Assembly: GCF_902141845.1 (NCBI RefSeq) | Contig: NZ_CABFPH010000011.1 | Location: forward strand, 31,314-95,313 | Source: Methylobacterium symbioticum | Lineage (GTDB): Bacteria; Pseudomonadota; Alphaproteobacteria; Rhizobiales; Beijerinckiaceae | Reading direction: 5' to 3' | DNA: 64,000 bases | Part shown: positions 44,051 to 52,130 of the stretch, piece by piece | Numbering within the stretch: position 1 is the stretch's first letter | Layout: each line of letters begins with the position of its first letter | Translations under genes and position numbers: made by a program | Notes under the pieces: generated by a model | Seen by the model: the letters and a program-made list of their open reading frames with translations, nothing else | Told to the model about the DNA's origin: nothing | Databases searched by the model: none

Positions 44051-44890
44051 TCAGCGGGCGGCCGGGGCCTGGGGCGAGGCGGGGGCCGCCTCGGCGTAGA
44101 CGTAGATCCCGAAATTCCAGCGATGCTCGCCGCCGGGATCGCCCTGGCAGGCGGCATGGGCCTCGCGGTTGGCCTGGTGGAGGGCCTCCATCGCGATCTC
44201 GCGGGCGCGCGCCTCCAGGCGCTTGGCCAGGTCCTCGGAGAGCCCGTCGTAATGGACCGCCCGCTCCAGGAAGCGCGGCGCCTCGCCGACGATGTTGGCG
44301 ACGCTCGCGGCGATGTGGTCGTGCAGGTTGCGGCCGAAATAGTAGAGCTGCGGCTCGCCGCCGCCCTTCGGCACGTAGGCGCCCTCCGCCAGTACGATCC
44401 GGTCCTCCGCGTCGAGGGTGGCGAGCCCCCGGTCGAGCCACTCGTCGAGCACGGCGCGCGGGCGCAGGTCGCGGGTGACGCCGGAGACGAGGGCCTCGAA
44501 GGAGGGGGTCTCGCCGGGGGCCGCGCGCGGCAGCGGCAGGGGCCGGCCCTGGCCGTCGGTGAAGCGCGGGTCGGCGAGCCAGCGCGCGATGATCCGGCTG
44601 GTGCGCGAGACGACGGCGGGCACCGCGCTCACCGGCGCGCCCGCACCGCGCAGGCGCCGCACCTCCTTGCGGTGGATCCCTGTGAGCAGCGAGACGCGGC
44701 TGTCGGTCTGCTCCTTCCCGGGGAGCGCGAAGTCGTACTCGGCGACGTTCACGTAGAGTTCGCGCAGCAGGTTCGTGAGCGCCGGGAAGGTGATGCCGCG
44801 CGCCACGAACAGGCGCACCAGCGGGCGCAGCAGGCGCGCCACGGGCGCATGCAGGGCGGCATCCTCCGAGGTTGCGTTTCCATCCGACAT
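44051..44890 (-). CDS. DUF6502 family protein (279 aa)
   Basis: N-terminal helical region with VARLLRPLVRLFVARGITFP, then LTNLLRELYVNVAEYDF, followed by a winged-helix-like block (QTDSRVSLLTGIHRKEVRRLRG). The rest is alpha/beta with YYFGRNLHDHIAASVANIVG. This matches DUF6502, a cytosolic family of unknown function that resembles a transcriptional regulator. Cotranscribed with the exported DUF5666 protein. The start at 44890 is preferred over an upstream in-frame ATG that would add a short non-conserved leader. Confidence 0.85.
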   Translation of the reverse strand: MSDGNATSEDAALHAPVARLLRPLVRLFVARGITFPALTNLLRELYVNVAEYDFALPGKEQTDSRVSLLTGIHRKEVRRLRGAGAPVSAVPAVVSRTSRIIARWLADPRFTDGQGRPLPLPRAAPGETPSFEALVSGVTRDLRPRAVLDEWLDRGLATLDAEDRIVLAEGAYVPKGGGEPQLYYFGRNLHDHIAASVANIVGEAPRFLERAVHYDGLSEDLAKRLEARAREIAMEALHQANREAHAACQGDPGGEHRWNFGIYVYAEAAPASPQAPAAR

Positions 44891-45041
44891 GGCGCGGACC
44901 ATAGCGAAGGCCTCGTGGGACACAATCCCACGACGTGCGGTGTCGCACCAGGATGCACCGAAACTCCGTTGACGTGGGATTTTTGCACACGTACATCGAT
45001 TGCGTGGTCAAATTTCCCACGAACTCGCGGAGAGGCGAACG

Positions 45042-45368
45042 ATGGCAGACCGGAGACAGCTTCACCCTGCACCGGCCCTGCCGCCTCTCCGCTCGACCCG
45101 CATCGCGGCCGCCCACGGCGTTGCCGCGACGCTCGCTCCCGACACCGCGCGCCTGACCCGGCTTGCCGTCAGTCTCGTCGCGCTTGCTCTGCCCGCTCTC
45201 GGACTCGCCTGCGCGGATATGGTCCCCCGCGCCGGCGCGCCGGGAGCGCAGCAGGCCGCCGCCCCGCTCACCCCCTCGCGCGGGGCGGCGGCAGCCGCCG
45301 GCCTCCTCCGGTCCTCCATCCCGGTCCGGGAGGCCTCCCTGAGCCTTGGCAGCGAGGCTCGCCCATGA
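45042..45368 (+). CDS. Small hypothetical protein, Ala-rich, with one hydrophobic segment (108 aa)
   Basis: MADRRQLHPAPALPPLRSTR leader, then LTRLAVSLVALALPALGLAC, a signal/anchor-like helix with a following Cys. The rest is Ala/Ser/Pro-rich. Good ribosome-binding site GGAGAGG before the ATG. Its stop overlaps the next start (ATGA). No family is recognised. Divergent from the DUF6502 gene. Confidence 0.5.
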   Translation: MADRRQLHPAPALPPLRSTRIAAAHGVAATLAPDTARLTRLAVSLVALALPALGLACADMVPRAGAPGAQQAAAPLTPSRGAAAAAGLLRSSIPVREASLSLGSEARP

Positions 45369-45502
45369 TGGCGGTCCAGCTCGATGCCATGGCCGACCGC
45401 CCGAACCAGAGCGAAGGCTGCGGCGGTGCCCGCGTCCTCGACCTCGCGATCTGCCTGATCCTGGCCGTCACGGTCGTCGGCCTGCTGCTCCTGGCCCTCT
45501 GA
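45365..45502 (+). CDS. Tiny single-helix membrane protein (45 aa), translationally coupled
   Basis: MMAVQLDAMADRPNQSEGCG, then a membrane helix VLDLAICLILAVTVVGLLLLAL reaching the C-terminus. Starts inside the previous gene's stop (ATGATG), indicating coupling. No known family. Confidence 0.5.
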   Translation: MMAVQLDAMADRPNQSEGCGGARVLDLAICLILAVTVVGLLLLAL

Positions 45503-45567
45503 CGCGCGTCCAGAGGCCCGCGCCCGCATCCCGCGGCGCCCGCGCCCATCCCAACCGGAACATCCCC

Positions 45568-46314
45568 ATGTCGAGATCCATCCCGGCCGCCCTCGGCGGC
45601 CTCGTGACGGGCTTTGCCCTGACGCTCGCCGGCGCCCAGGCCGCCGACCTTCCGCGCCGGGCGGCGGCGCCGCCGCCCCTGCCGAGCCTCCCGGTCTTCA
45701 CTTGGACCGGCTTCTATGCGGGTGTGAATGCCGGCTACGGCTTCCGCGGCGGCGGGAGCGGCTTCACCGATCCGACCTATGGTGCGGTGACGGGCGGCGG
45801 CAGCGGGGGCGGCTTCGCCGGCGGTGGCCAGGTCGGCTACAATTACCAGTTCACGCCGGGATCCGGCTGGGTGGTCGGCGTCGAGGCCGACATCCAGGGC
45901 ACCACCTTCGCCAAGGCGGACGCCGCCTATCTCGGCAGCACGCCCTATTACAGCGTGCGCCCGAGCCTCGACTATTTCGGCACGGTGCGTGGCCGGGTCG
46001 GCTACGCCTTCGACCGCGTTCTGGTCTACGGCACCGGCGGCTTCGCCTACGGCGACGGCAGCCGCGGCAGCACCGCCGCCGCCTATCCCTACACGCTGCC
46101 GGACAGTTTCCGCACCGGCTACGCGGTCGGCGGCGGCGTCGAATACGCCTTCACGGAGAAGCTCTCGGCCAAGGTCGAGGCCCTCTACGTCAATCTGCGC
46201 CGCAGCTTCTCCGGCGCCACCTACTACGACGCGAGCACGGCGGCCTATTACGGCGGTGGGCGCGATCCCGGCGATTTCGGCCTCGTCCGGGCCGGTCTGA
46301 ACTACCGCTTCTAG
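45568..46314 (+). CDS. Omp25/OmpA-like outer-membrane beta-barrel protein (248 aa)
   Basis: Signal peptide MSRSIPAALGGLVTGFALTL plus AGAQAAD. A Pro-rich stretch then leads into an eight-strand barrel beginning FTWTGFYAGVNAGYGF, the hallmark of Rhizobiales Omp25/RopB-like porins. Alternating aromatic strands (GQVGYNYQF, GWVVGVEADIQ, VRGRVGYAF, VLVYGTGGFAYG, AVGGGVEYAF, LSAKVEALYVN) end in the C-terminal F (GLVRAGLNYRF) needed for BAM insertion. Confidence 0.93.
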   Translation: MSRSIPAALGGLVTGFALTLAGAQAADLPRRAAAPPPLPSLPVFTWTGFYAGVNAGYGFRGGGSGFTDPTYGAVTGGGSGGGFAGGGQVGYNYQFTPGSGWVVGVEADIQGTTFAKADAAYLGSTPYYSVRPSLDYFGTVRGRVGYAFDRVLVYGTGGFAYGDGSRGSTAAAYPYTLPDSFRTGYAVGGGVEYAFTEKLSAKVEALYVNLRRSFSGATYYDASTAAYYGGGRDPGDFGLVRAGLNYRF

Positions 46315-46382
46315 AGCGCTCTCCGCCGAAGTGGGCGCCGGTTCGGCGTAAGAGAGCGCGTCAAAACAAGGACTTGGAGCCG
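46314..46382. repeat. Extragenic repeat family A, copy 1
   Basis: Begins AGAGCGCTCTCCGCCGAAG and ends ACAAGGACTTGGAGCCG. It contains GGTTCGGCG-TAAG-AGAGCGCG. A second copy follows about 101 bases later. It abuts the porin stop. Confidence 0.65.
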
Positions 46383-46761
46383 TTCTCGATTGCAGTGCGG
46401 TCGGGAGCGGCTCTAGGGCGCTCTCCGCCGGAGCGGATACCGGTTCGGCGAAAGCGAGCGCGTTCGAACGAAGAGTCGGAGCCGGTCCCGCCGGGCCTGA
46501 TCCGCCCGACGGGGCCGGTCAGGCCGCATCGGCGCATGTGCGCGGCGGCACCGACACGGCCTTTCCTATTCGATCGGTATTCCCTGGGACGCGTCTGGTC
46601 TTCGCCGTGCCGAAGACAGATCTCGTCCTGTGCCGGAGGGGTCATGGCGCGGTAGCCGAGGCTTTTGGCTGCGATACATGCCAGGCAGAGCGGTTGCCAC
46701 GACGGTCGCCCGACCCATCTTGGCCGGCAAGAGGGGACTGCAACCGAGTAGGACCAGAACC
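46315..46761. other. Intergenic region occupied by repeats
   Basis: Two tandem family-A repeats (46314-46382 and 46415-46483) fill the left half. The right half holds AT-richer DNA (46560-46620) that could be a promoter for the 46762 gene. No other gene seen. Confidence 0.5.
46415..46483. repeat. Extragenic repeat family A, copy 2
   Basis: AGGGCGCTCTCCGCCGGAGC to GTCGGAGCCGG, matching copy 1 in most positions. A shorter remnant (AACAAGGACTGAGAGCCG) is found at 56678-56695, between cobS and cobT. Confidence 0.6.
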
Positions 46762-47142
46762 TTGACCGAGACCTTGCTCTCCCGCCTTCCGGCGCTCGCG
46801 GTCGGCTGCGCCATCGCCGCCGCAGCGATCCTGCCCCTGCGGGCACAGGAGCTGCCGCGCATCGACCCGCAGCGGGGCGCCTTCCTGATCCACGGCAATT
46901 TCTGCGGGCCGGGCAACCGTGGGCCGGGCCATCCGCCGGTCGATGCCCTCGACCTCGCCTGCGCCCATCACGACGCCTGCACGCCGCCCCTCGCCTCGGG
47001 CCGGCTGCCGACTTGCACCTGTCACGACCGCCTGCACGCCGAGGCGGGTCTCGTGGCGCGCGATCCCGCCACGCCTGCCTCGGTGCGCCAGACGGCACAG
47101 TTCATCGCGGACGGCGCGCTCGCGCTGCCCTGCGATCCCTGA
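46762..47142 (+). CDS. Exported phospholipase A2-like protein (126 aa)
   Basis: Signal-like N-terminus (LLSRLPALAVGCAIAAAAIL). A compact Cys-rich domain follows: FCGPGNRGPG, DLACAHHDACTPP and CTCHDRLHAEA. The CAHHDAC stretch matches the His-Asp-Cys core of bacterial PLA2-like folds, and GNRGPG resembles a calcium loop. Start uncertain: TTG at 46762, or an upstream ATG at 46678. Its stop codon begins the second family-B repeat. Confidence 0.65.
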   Translation: MTETLLSRLPALAVGCAIAAAAILPLRAQELPRIDPQRGAFLIHGNFCGPGNRGPGHPPVDALDLACAHHDACTPPLASGRLPTCTCHDRLHAEAGLVARDPATPASVRQTAQFIADGALALPCDP

Positions 47143-47192
47143 TCCGGGTTTCGAACGGGATCATGCCGTTCGCGGGTCCGGGGCGGAGTCCT
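47140..47192. repeat. Extragenic repeat family B, copy 2 (with hairpin)
   Basis: TGATCCGGGTTTCGAACGGG, then ATCATGCCGTTCGCGGGTCC, then GGGGCGGAGTCCTCGG, aligned throughout with 21619-21672. The stem CGAACGG (47152-47158)/CCGTTCG (47166-47172) differs from copy 1, but both sides changed together. Confidence 0.7.
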
Positions 47193-47220
47193 CGGACTTC
47201 CGCTCCCGGAGGCGTGCGGC

Positions 47221-47847
47221 TCAGGCCGCGTCGGCGGGGTTGGGGCCGGCCTTCGGGCCGCCCTTGGCGACGCCGACGAGGGCCGGGCGCAGCACCCGGT
47301 CGCCGATCACGTAGCCGGACTGCATCACCTGCACCACGGTGCCGGCGGGCACGTCCGGGTTGGGCACCTCGAACATGGCCTGGTGCCGGTTCGGATCGAA
47401 GCGCTGCCCCTCCGGCTCCACCGCCTTCACGCCGTGGCGCTCGAGCGTCTTGCCGAGGTCACGCTCGGTGAGCTCGATGCCCTCGATCAGGCCCTTGAGG
47501 GCGCCCTCCGCGCCCGCGCGGGCCTCGGCCGGCACGCTGTCCAGGGCCCGGCGCACGTTGTCGGCGACGGTGAGCATGTCGCGGGCGAAGTTCGTGACCG
47601 CGTAGGTGCGGGCATCGGCCACCTCGCGCTCGGTGCGGCGGCGCAGGTTCTCCATCTCGGCCAGGGTGCGCAGCGTCCGGTCCTTCAGCGCGTCACGCTC
47701 GGCGGTCATGGCCGCGAGCGCGTCGGGCTGCGCCTCGGTGGCTGCGGACCCGTTCTGAGCGGTCGCCTCGGTCTGGGCCTGGGCAGCGCCGGCCTCCGCA
47801 GCCTCGCTCCGGCGCGGGTCGTCCTGCTGCATGTCGTTGCTCGTCAT
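47221..47847 (-). CDS. grpE: GrpE, nucleotide exchange factor of DnaK (208 aa)
   Basis: Acidic disordered head, then the long dimerising coiled coil (residues about 45-100: [20 protein letters not shown], then [20 protein letters not shown]). The beta-domain signature is [14 protein letters not shown], then [20 protein letters not shown] and RPALVGVA. Acts with DnaK/DnaJ as ADP-release factor. Neither hrcA nor dnaK is adjacent, unlike many alphaproteobacteria. Confidence 0.97.
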   Translation of the reverse strand: MTSNDMQQDDPRRSEAAEAGAAQAQTEATAQNGSAATEAQPDALAAMTAERDALKDRTLRTLAEMENLRRRTEREVADARTYAVTNFARDMLTVADNVRRALDSVPAEARAGAEGALKGLIEGIELTERDLGKTLERHGVKAVEPEGQRFDPNRHQAMFEVPNPDVPAGTVVQVMQSGYVIGDRVLRPALVGVAKGGPKAGPNPADAA

Positions 47848-48006
47848 GATGTTTCGTTGAAAATGATGGGCGGAAGGTCGCGGCTGATATCAGGCGACCG
47901 ACCGGCGAAATCAACCCGTGACCAACCCGTTGCGGCCCCGCTCGTCCGGAGCGGGGCTCGCAGGGCGGGCGCGCCATCCCGAGGGTCAGGGCGCAGCGGG
48001 CCGGGC

Positions 48007-48759
48007 TCAGAGCCGGGCGAGCAGCTCCGCCTTCTTCCGGGTGAATTCCTCGTCGGTCAGCACGCCGCGGGCGTGCAGCTCGGCGAGGCGCTCGATGGTG
48101 GCGATGATGTCGCCGCCATGGGCGGAGGAGGGCGTGGAGAAGGCGGAGGCGGCACCTAGCGGATCCGCGAAGGCCGGCACCGTCTCGGGCTCGGGATGGC
48201 GCATCATCGCCTCCGCCTCCGCGCCGACCCGGCGCAGCCGGTCGAGATGGACCGTGCCCTGCGGCCCGGTGAAGCCCAGAGCCCCGTTCGACTGTGAGAC
48301 GCCGGAGATCTGGTACTCGCCCGTATCGTAGACGGCGACGCCGTGGCCGGATTCAATGGCGAGGCGCCGGCTCTGCGGGAAATAGGCGTAGCGCAGGCCG
48401 TCCTGCGCGCCCGCGCTCGCGGGATGGCCGAGATCGGCCGGCCACCACTCGCCGCCCCCGCGCCGGCTCTCGGGCGCGCCGCCGGCCGACCAGCCGCCGG
48501 GTGGAAGTGCCGCGGCGAGCTCGGTGCAGAGGCCCGCCACCCGTGCCTTCAGGGCGTTGTTGAACATGTCGCCGACCATGATCATGCCGCCAGCCGACCA
48601 TTGGCCCATGCCGCCGAGATCGGGATGGTCGAACTGGGCCATGTTGCCCTGGCCGCGCTCCAGCGCCCGCATCACGTGGCGGACGGCCTCGAGGCTGACG
48701 CCGTAGCGGTCGGCCACGGCCTGGAGGCCGGAGGGGTGATCGGGTCCCTGGTCGATCAT
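48007..48759 (-). CDS. SHOCT domain protein (250 aa)
   Basis: N-terminal helical region with VADRYGVSLEAVRHVMRALE, a Gly/Trp-rich middle (GGWSAGGAPESRRGGGEWWP), and a beta segment (LRYAYFPQSRRLAIESGHGV). The terminal SHOCT motif is IERLAELHARGVLTDEEFTR then KKAELL. SHOCT domains mediate oligomerisation or membrane association in diverse proteins. Function unknown. The ATG at 48759 is preferred to an upstream one. Confidence 0.82.
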   Translation of the reverse strand: MIDQGPDHPSGLQAVADRYGVSLEAVRHVMRALERGQGNMAQFDHPDLGGMGQWSAGGMIMVGDMFNNALKARVAGLCTELAAALPPGGWSAGGAPESRRGGGEWWPADLGHPASAGAQDGLRYAYFPQSRRLAIESGHGVAVYDTGEYQISGVSQSNGALGFTGPQGTVHLDRLRRVGAEAEAMMRHPEPETVPAFADPLGAASAFSTPSSAHGGDIIATIERLAELHARGVLTDEEFTRKKAELLARL

Positions 48760-48841
48760 GGCTCGGCTCCCGTGCGCAGTCGGCTCCACCGCCGTTCCTG
48801 CCCTGGATGGAGCGGGCCTGGCAAGCGCCGGGCCGGGTCGC

Positions 48842-49309
48842 TCAGGCGCCGATCGCGCTGAGGGCGACCTCCCGCCGGTGCGGCCGGTCGCGGTGCTCGA
48901 TCAGGTAGATCCCCTGCCAGGTGCCGAGGGCGAGGCGCCCGCCCGCCACCGGGACCGCGAGCCCCGAATCGGTGATCATCGTGCGGATATGGGCGGGCAT
49001 GTCGTCAGGTCCCTCCGCGCCGTGGACGTAGCCGGCGCCGCGCGGCGCGAGCCCGTCCAGCGCACTCATGAGGTCGGTCTGCACGTCCGGGTCGGCGTTC
49101 TCCTGGATGGTCAGCGAGGCGGAGGTGTGCCGGCAGAACACGACGGCGAGCCCGTCGCGGATCCCGCTCTGGCGCACGAACTCGGCGACCGCCGCCGTGA
49201 TGTCGGTGAAGCCTGGGCCCTCGGTCGCCACCGTGAGCCGCGCGCTCGCCTGCCGCCGGACCTCCCCCGCCGAGAAGCCTTCGAGCGCCCCGATCCTGGC
49301 CCGTCTCAT
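48842..49309 (-). CDS. YjbQ/UPF0047 family protein (155 aa)
   Basis: Small conserved beta-sandwich protein of the secondary thiamine-phosphate synthase (YjbQ) group. Motifs: VFCRHTSASLTIQENADPDV (His-Thr-Ser and Asn-Ala-Asp), GPDDMPAHIRTMITDSGLAV (Asp-Asp-Met-Pro-His) and LGTWQGIYLIEHRDRPH. Its ATG overlaps the ligase stop by 4 bases, so it is third in the exonuclease-ligase operon. Biochemical role debated. Confidence 0.94.
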   Translation of the reverse strand: MRRARIGALEGFSAGEVRRQASARLTVATEGPGFTDITAAVAEFVRQSGIRDGLAVVFCRHTSASLTIQENADPDVQTDLMSALDGLAPRGAGYVHGAEGPDDMPAHIRTMITDSGLAVPVAGGRLALGTWQGIYLIEHRDRPHRREVALSAIGA

Positions 49310-51024
49310 GCGGATTCCTCCACGGTCCGGCCCGGCGCGATCTCGCGCTCGCCCCGCGCGAGGATGCGCTCCAAGACATCGATGCGGTCGGCCTCGGCGG
49401 GCGGCTTGTCCCAGCGGATGCGGCTCACGCGGGGAAAGCGCATGGCGACCCCCGATTTGTGACGCGTCGAGCGCTGCACGCCCTCGAAGGCGATCTCGAG
49501 GACGAGGCCCTTGTCGCGGCCGAATTCGACCTCGCGTACGGGGCCGAAGCGCTTGGTGGTGTTGTTGCGGACATAGCGATCGAGCTTGGCGAGCTCTGCA
49601 TCAGTAAAGCCATGGTAACACTTGCCAACTGGCACTAATTCTTCGCCATCAAGTCCCGCGCGCCAGACCCCGAACGTATAGTCCGAGTAGAAGGACGAGC
49701 GCTTTCCATGGCCGCGCTGGGCGTACATCATCACGGCGTCGACGATGTGGGGCTCGCGCTTCCACTTCCACCAGGGGCCCTTCGGGCGTCCCGGCAGGTA
49801 GGCGCTGCTCGCCCGCTTCAGCATCACGCCCTCGATGGCGTCCGCGTCCGCGCCGGCCCCCACCGAGGCCGGGTCCGCGCGGGCGGCGGCAAGATCCTCC
49901 CAGCTGCCGAAGGGGACGAGGGGCGAGACGTCGATCCGGGCATGGTCGAGGCCGCCGACGAAGGCTTCGAGGCGGGCGCGGCGCGCGGCGAAGGGCTCGG
50001 CCCGCAGGTCCTCGCCTTCGGCCGCCAGGAGGTCATAGGCGCGCACATGGGCCGGGAAGTCCTGGAGCAGCTTGGGCGTCACCGCCTTGCGGTTGAGCCG
50101 CTGCTGCAGGACGTTGAAGCTCTGCACGCGTCCCTCGCGCAGGATCAGGAGCTCGCCGTCGAGGGCGCCGTCGAAGGTGATCGCCTCCGCGAGGTCGGGG
50201 AAGGCACCCGTGATGTCCTCGCCGGTCCGGGAATAGACGCGCGCGACCCGGCGGCCCTCGCGGTCGCGGCCACCGACGAGCTGGACGCGGATCCCGTCCC
50301 ATTTCCACTCGGCCGAGAAGGCCTCGGGCTCCAGCCGGTCGAGATCAGCCTCCTCCTCGATCGGGTGGGAGAGCATCGGCGGCCGGAACGGGGCCGGGTT
50401 CAGGGTCTCGGGGCGCTCTGCCTGGCCCTCGACCCAGGCGAACAATCCGGCGAAAGGCGCCTCCAGCCCGTGCCAGACCTCCTCGACCGCGTCGGCCTCG
50501 TGGCCGCCGAGCGCGCCGACCGCGGTCTTGGCGAGCCGGGCCGAGACGCCGACCCGGAGGTTGCCGGTGACGAGCTTGAGCAGCGCCCAGCGCCCGGTCT
50601 CGTCGAGGGCATCGAGCCAGCGGGCGAGGTGATGGGGCAGATCCTTCTTCGGGGTCGACGCCAGCGTCTCCACCACCTCGGCGAGGGTGGGGACGTGGGG
50701 CGGCGGGTTGTTGTGGCCGATGCCGGCCTCCGCGGCCGGCGCGGGCTCGGACGGTGCCGGCCAGATCAGGGCCGTCGTCTCGGCGAGGTCGCCGACGTAA
50801 TTGTGCGAGAGCCGGAACAGGACGGGGTCGATCCGCTCCTCGACCAGCGCCCGGATCAGGGCGGGCTTGGCCTCGCGGAAGCTCAAGCTGTCCGTCATGG
50901 CGCCGAGCGCATAGCCGCGCTCCGGGTCGGGGGTGCGGGCGAAGTAGTCCTGCAGCAGGCGCAGCTTCGCGTTGCGGCGCGGCTCGTAGGCGAGGCGATC
51001 GAGGAGATGGGCGAAGTCGTTCAC
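49306..51024 (-). CDS. ATP-dependent DNA ligase (572 aa)
   Basis: Non-replicative ligase of the TIGR04120 type. The adenylation motif has catalytic Lys241 in EWKWDGIRV. Other motifs: YSRTGEDITGAFPD (motif III), FDGALDGELLIL, GVMLKR (motif IV) and WWKWKREPHIVDAVMM (motif V). An N-terminal helical domain and C-terminal OB fold are present. The GTG start overlaps the exonuclease stop by 4 bases. The group usually accompanies a Lhr-type helicase and a metallo-phosphoesterase, which are absent here. Confidence 0.95.
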   Translation of the reverse strand: MNDFAHLLDRLAYEPRRNAKLRLLQDYFARTPDPERGYALGAMTDSLSFREAKPALIRALVEERIDPVLFRLSHNYVGDLAETTALIWPAPSEPAPAAEAGIGHNNPPPHVPTLAEVVETLASTPKKDLPHHLARWLDALDETGRWALLKLVTGNLRVGVSARLAKTAVGALGGHEADAVEEVWHGLEAPFAGLFAWVEGQAERPETLNPAPFRPPMLSHPIEEEADLDRLEPEAFSAEWKWDGIRVQLVGGRDREGRRVARVYSRTGEDITGAFPDLAEAITFDGALDGELLILREGRVQSFNVLQQRLNRKAVTPKLLQDFPAHVRAYDLLAAEGEDLRAEPFAARRARLEAFVGGLDHARIDVSPLVPFGSWEDLAAARADPASVGAGADADAIEGVMLKRASSAYLPGRPKGPWWKWKREPHIVDAVMMYAQRGHGKRSSFYSDYTFGVWRAGLDGEELVPVGKCYHGFTDAELAKLDRYVRNNTTKRFGPVREVEFGRDKGLVLEIAFEGVQRSTRHKSGVAMRFPRVSRIRWDKPPAEADRIDVLERILARGEREIAPGRTVEESA

Positions 51025-52067
51025 GCCGCTTCCTCCTCGGACCGCGCTCCCGCCTCGGCCTCGCCGTCGTCGCCGTAGCCGAGGAGGTGCAGGGGCTTCG
51101 CGCGGATGCCTTGCGTCCCGCACCAATGCACCAGCGCGTCCTCCTGCCCATGCGTGACCCAGACCTCGCTGGCCCCGGTCTCGCGAATGGTGCGGCAGAG
51201 GTCCGGCCAGTCGGAATGGTCCGAGATCACCAGCGGCAGCTCGACGCCCTTCTGGCGGGCCCGAGCCCGCACCCGCATCCAGCCCGAGGCGAAGCAGGTG
51301 ACGGGATCGGGGAACTTGCGCGACCACAGGTCCTGGATGGCGGATGGTGGGCAGAGCACGATGGCGCCGGCCAGGGCCTTGCGCTCGGCTGCTGCCACCT
51401 TCGGCGTGTCGCCGAGCGGCACGCCCTCCCGCTTGTACAGCTCGGTCAGCTTCTCCATGGCGCCGTGCAGGTGGATCGGCCGGTCCCAACCCTCCTCGCG
51501 CAGGAGCGCCATCACCCGCTGTGCCTTGCCGAGGGCGTAGGCGCCGACGATGTGGGCGCGCTCGGGGAAGAGCCGCACCGATTCGAGGAGCCGGCGCACC
51601 TCGCCCCGGGTGTCGGGGTGGCGGAAGACCGGCAGGCCGAAGGTCGCCTCGGTGATGAACACGTCGCAGGGCACCACTTCGAAGGGCAGGCAGGTCGGGT
51701 CCGGCGCGCGCTTGTAGTCGCCTGACACGACGACGCGCACGCCCTCCGCCTCGATCGCGATCTGGGCCGAGCCCAGGACGTGGCCGGCGGGCGCGAAGCG
51801 CACGGTGACGCCGCCGATGCGGATCGCCTCGCCGAGTGCGGCTTCCTGGCGGGTCCCGCAGAACTCAGCGCCGTAGCGCACCGCCATGATGCGGAGGGTC
51901 TCGGGCGTCGCCAGCACGCGGTCATGGCCGGCCCGGGCATGGTCGGCATGGCCGTGGGTGATCAGCGCGCGGGGCACCGGCCAAGTCGGATCGACGTGGA
52001 AGTCCCCGAGTGGGCAATAGAGGCCCTCGCGGGTCAGGGTGAGGAGGTCGCTGGCGCGAAGCGGCAT
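51021..52067 (-). CDS. Ligase-associated metallo-beta-lactamase DNA exonuclease (348 aa)
   Basis: MBL/CPSF-like nuclease (TIGR04122 type). Metal-binding motifs: ITHGHADHARAGHD (residues about 37-50), APAGHVLGSAQI, VVSGDYKR and ISDHSDWPDL. A beta-CASP-like insertion has CFASGWMRVRARARQKG. Coupled to the ATP-dependent ligase by a 4-base overlap. It probably trims ends in a DNA-repair pathway. Confidence 0.93.
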   Translation of the reverse strand: MPLRASDLLTLTREGLYCPLGDFHVDPTWPVPRALITHGHADHARAGHDRVLATPETLRIMAVRYGAEFCGTRQEAALGEAIRIGGVTVRFAPAGHVLGSAQIAIEAEGVRVVVSGDYKRAPDPTCLPFEVVPCDVFITEATFGLPVFRHPDTRGEVRRLLESVRLFPERAHIVGAYALGKAQRVMALLREEGWDRPIHLHGAMEKLTELYKREGVPLGDTPKVAAAERKALAGAIVLCPPSAIQDLWSRKFPDPVTCFASGWMRVRARARQKGVELPLVISDHSDWPDLCRTIRETGASEVWVTHGQEDALVHWCGTQGIRAKPLHLLGYGDDGEAEAGARSEEEAA

Positions 52068-52130
52068 GGGCCTTCGGATTTCCGGGAGCCGGTATATAGG
52101 GCGCCCGATCGGGTCCGTTCAGCACAGGCC

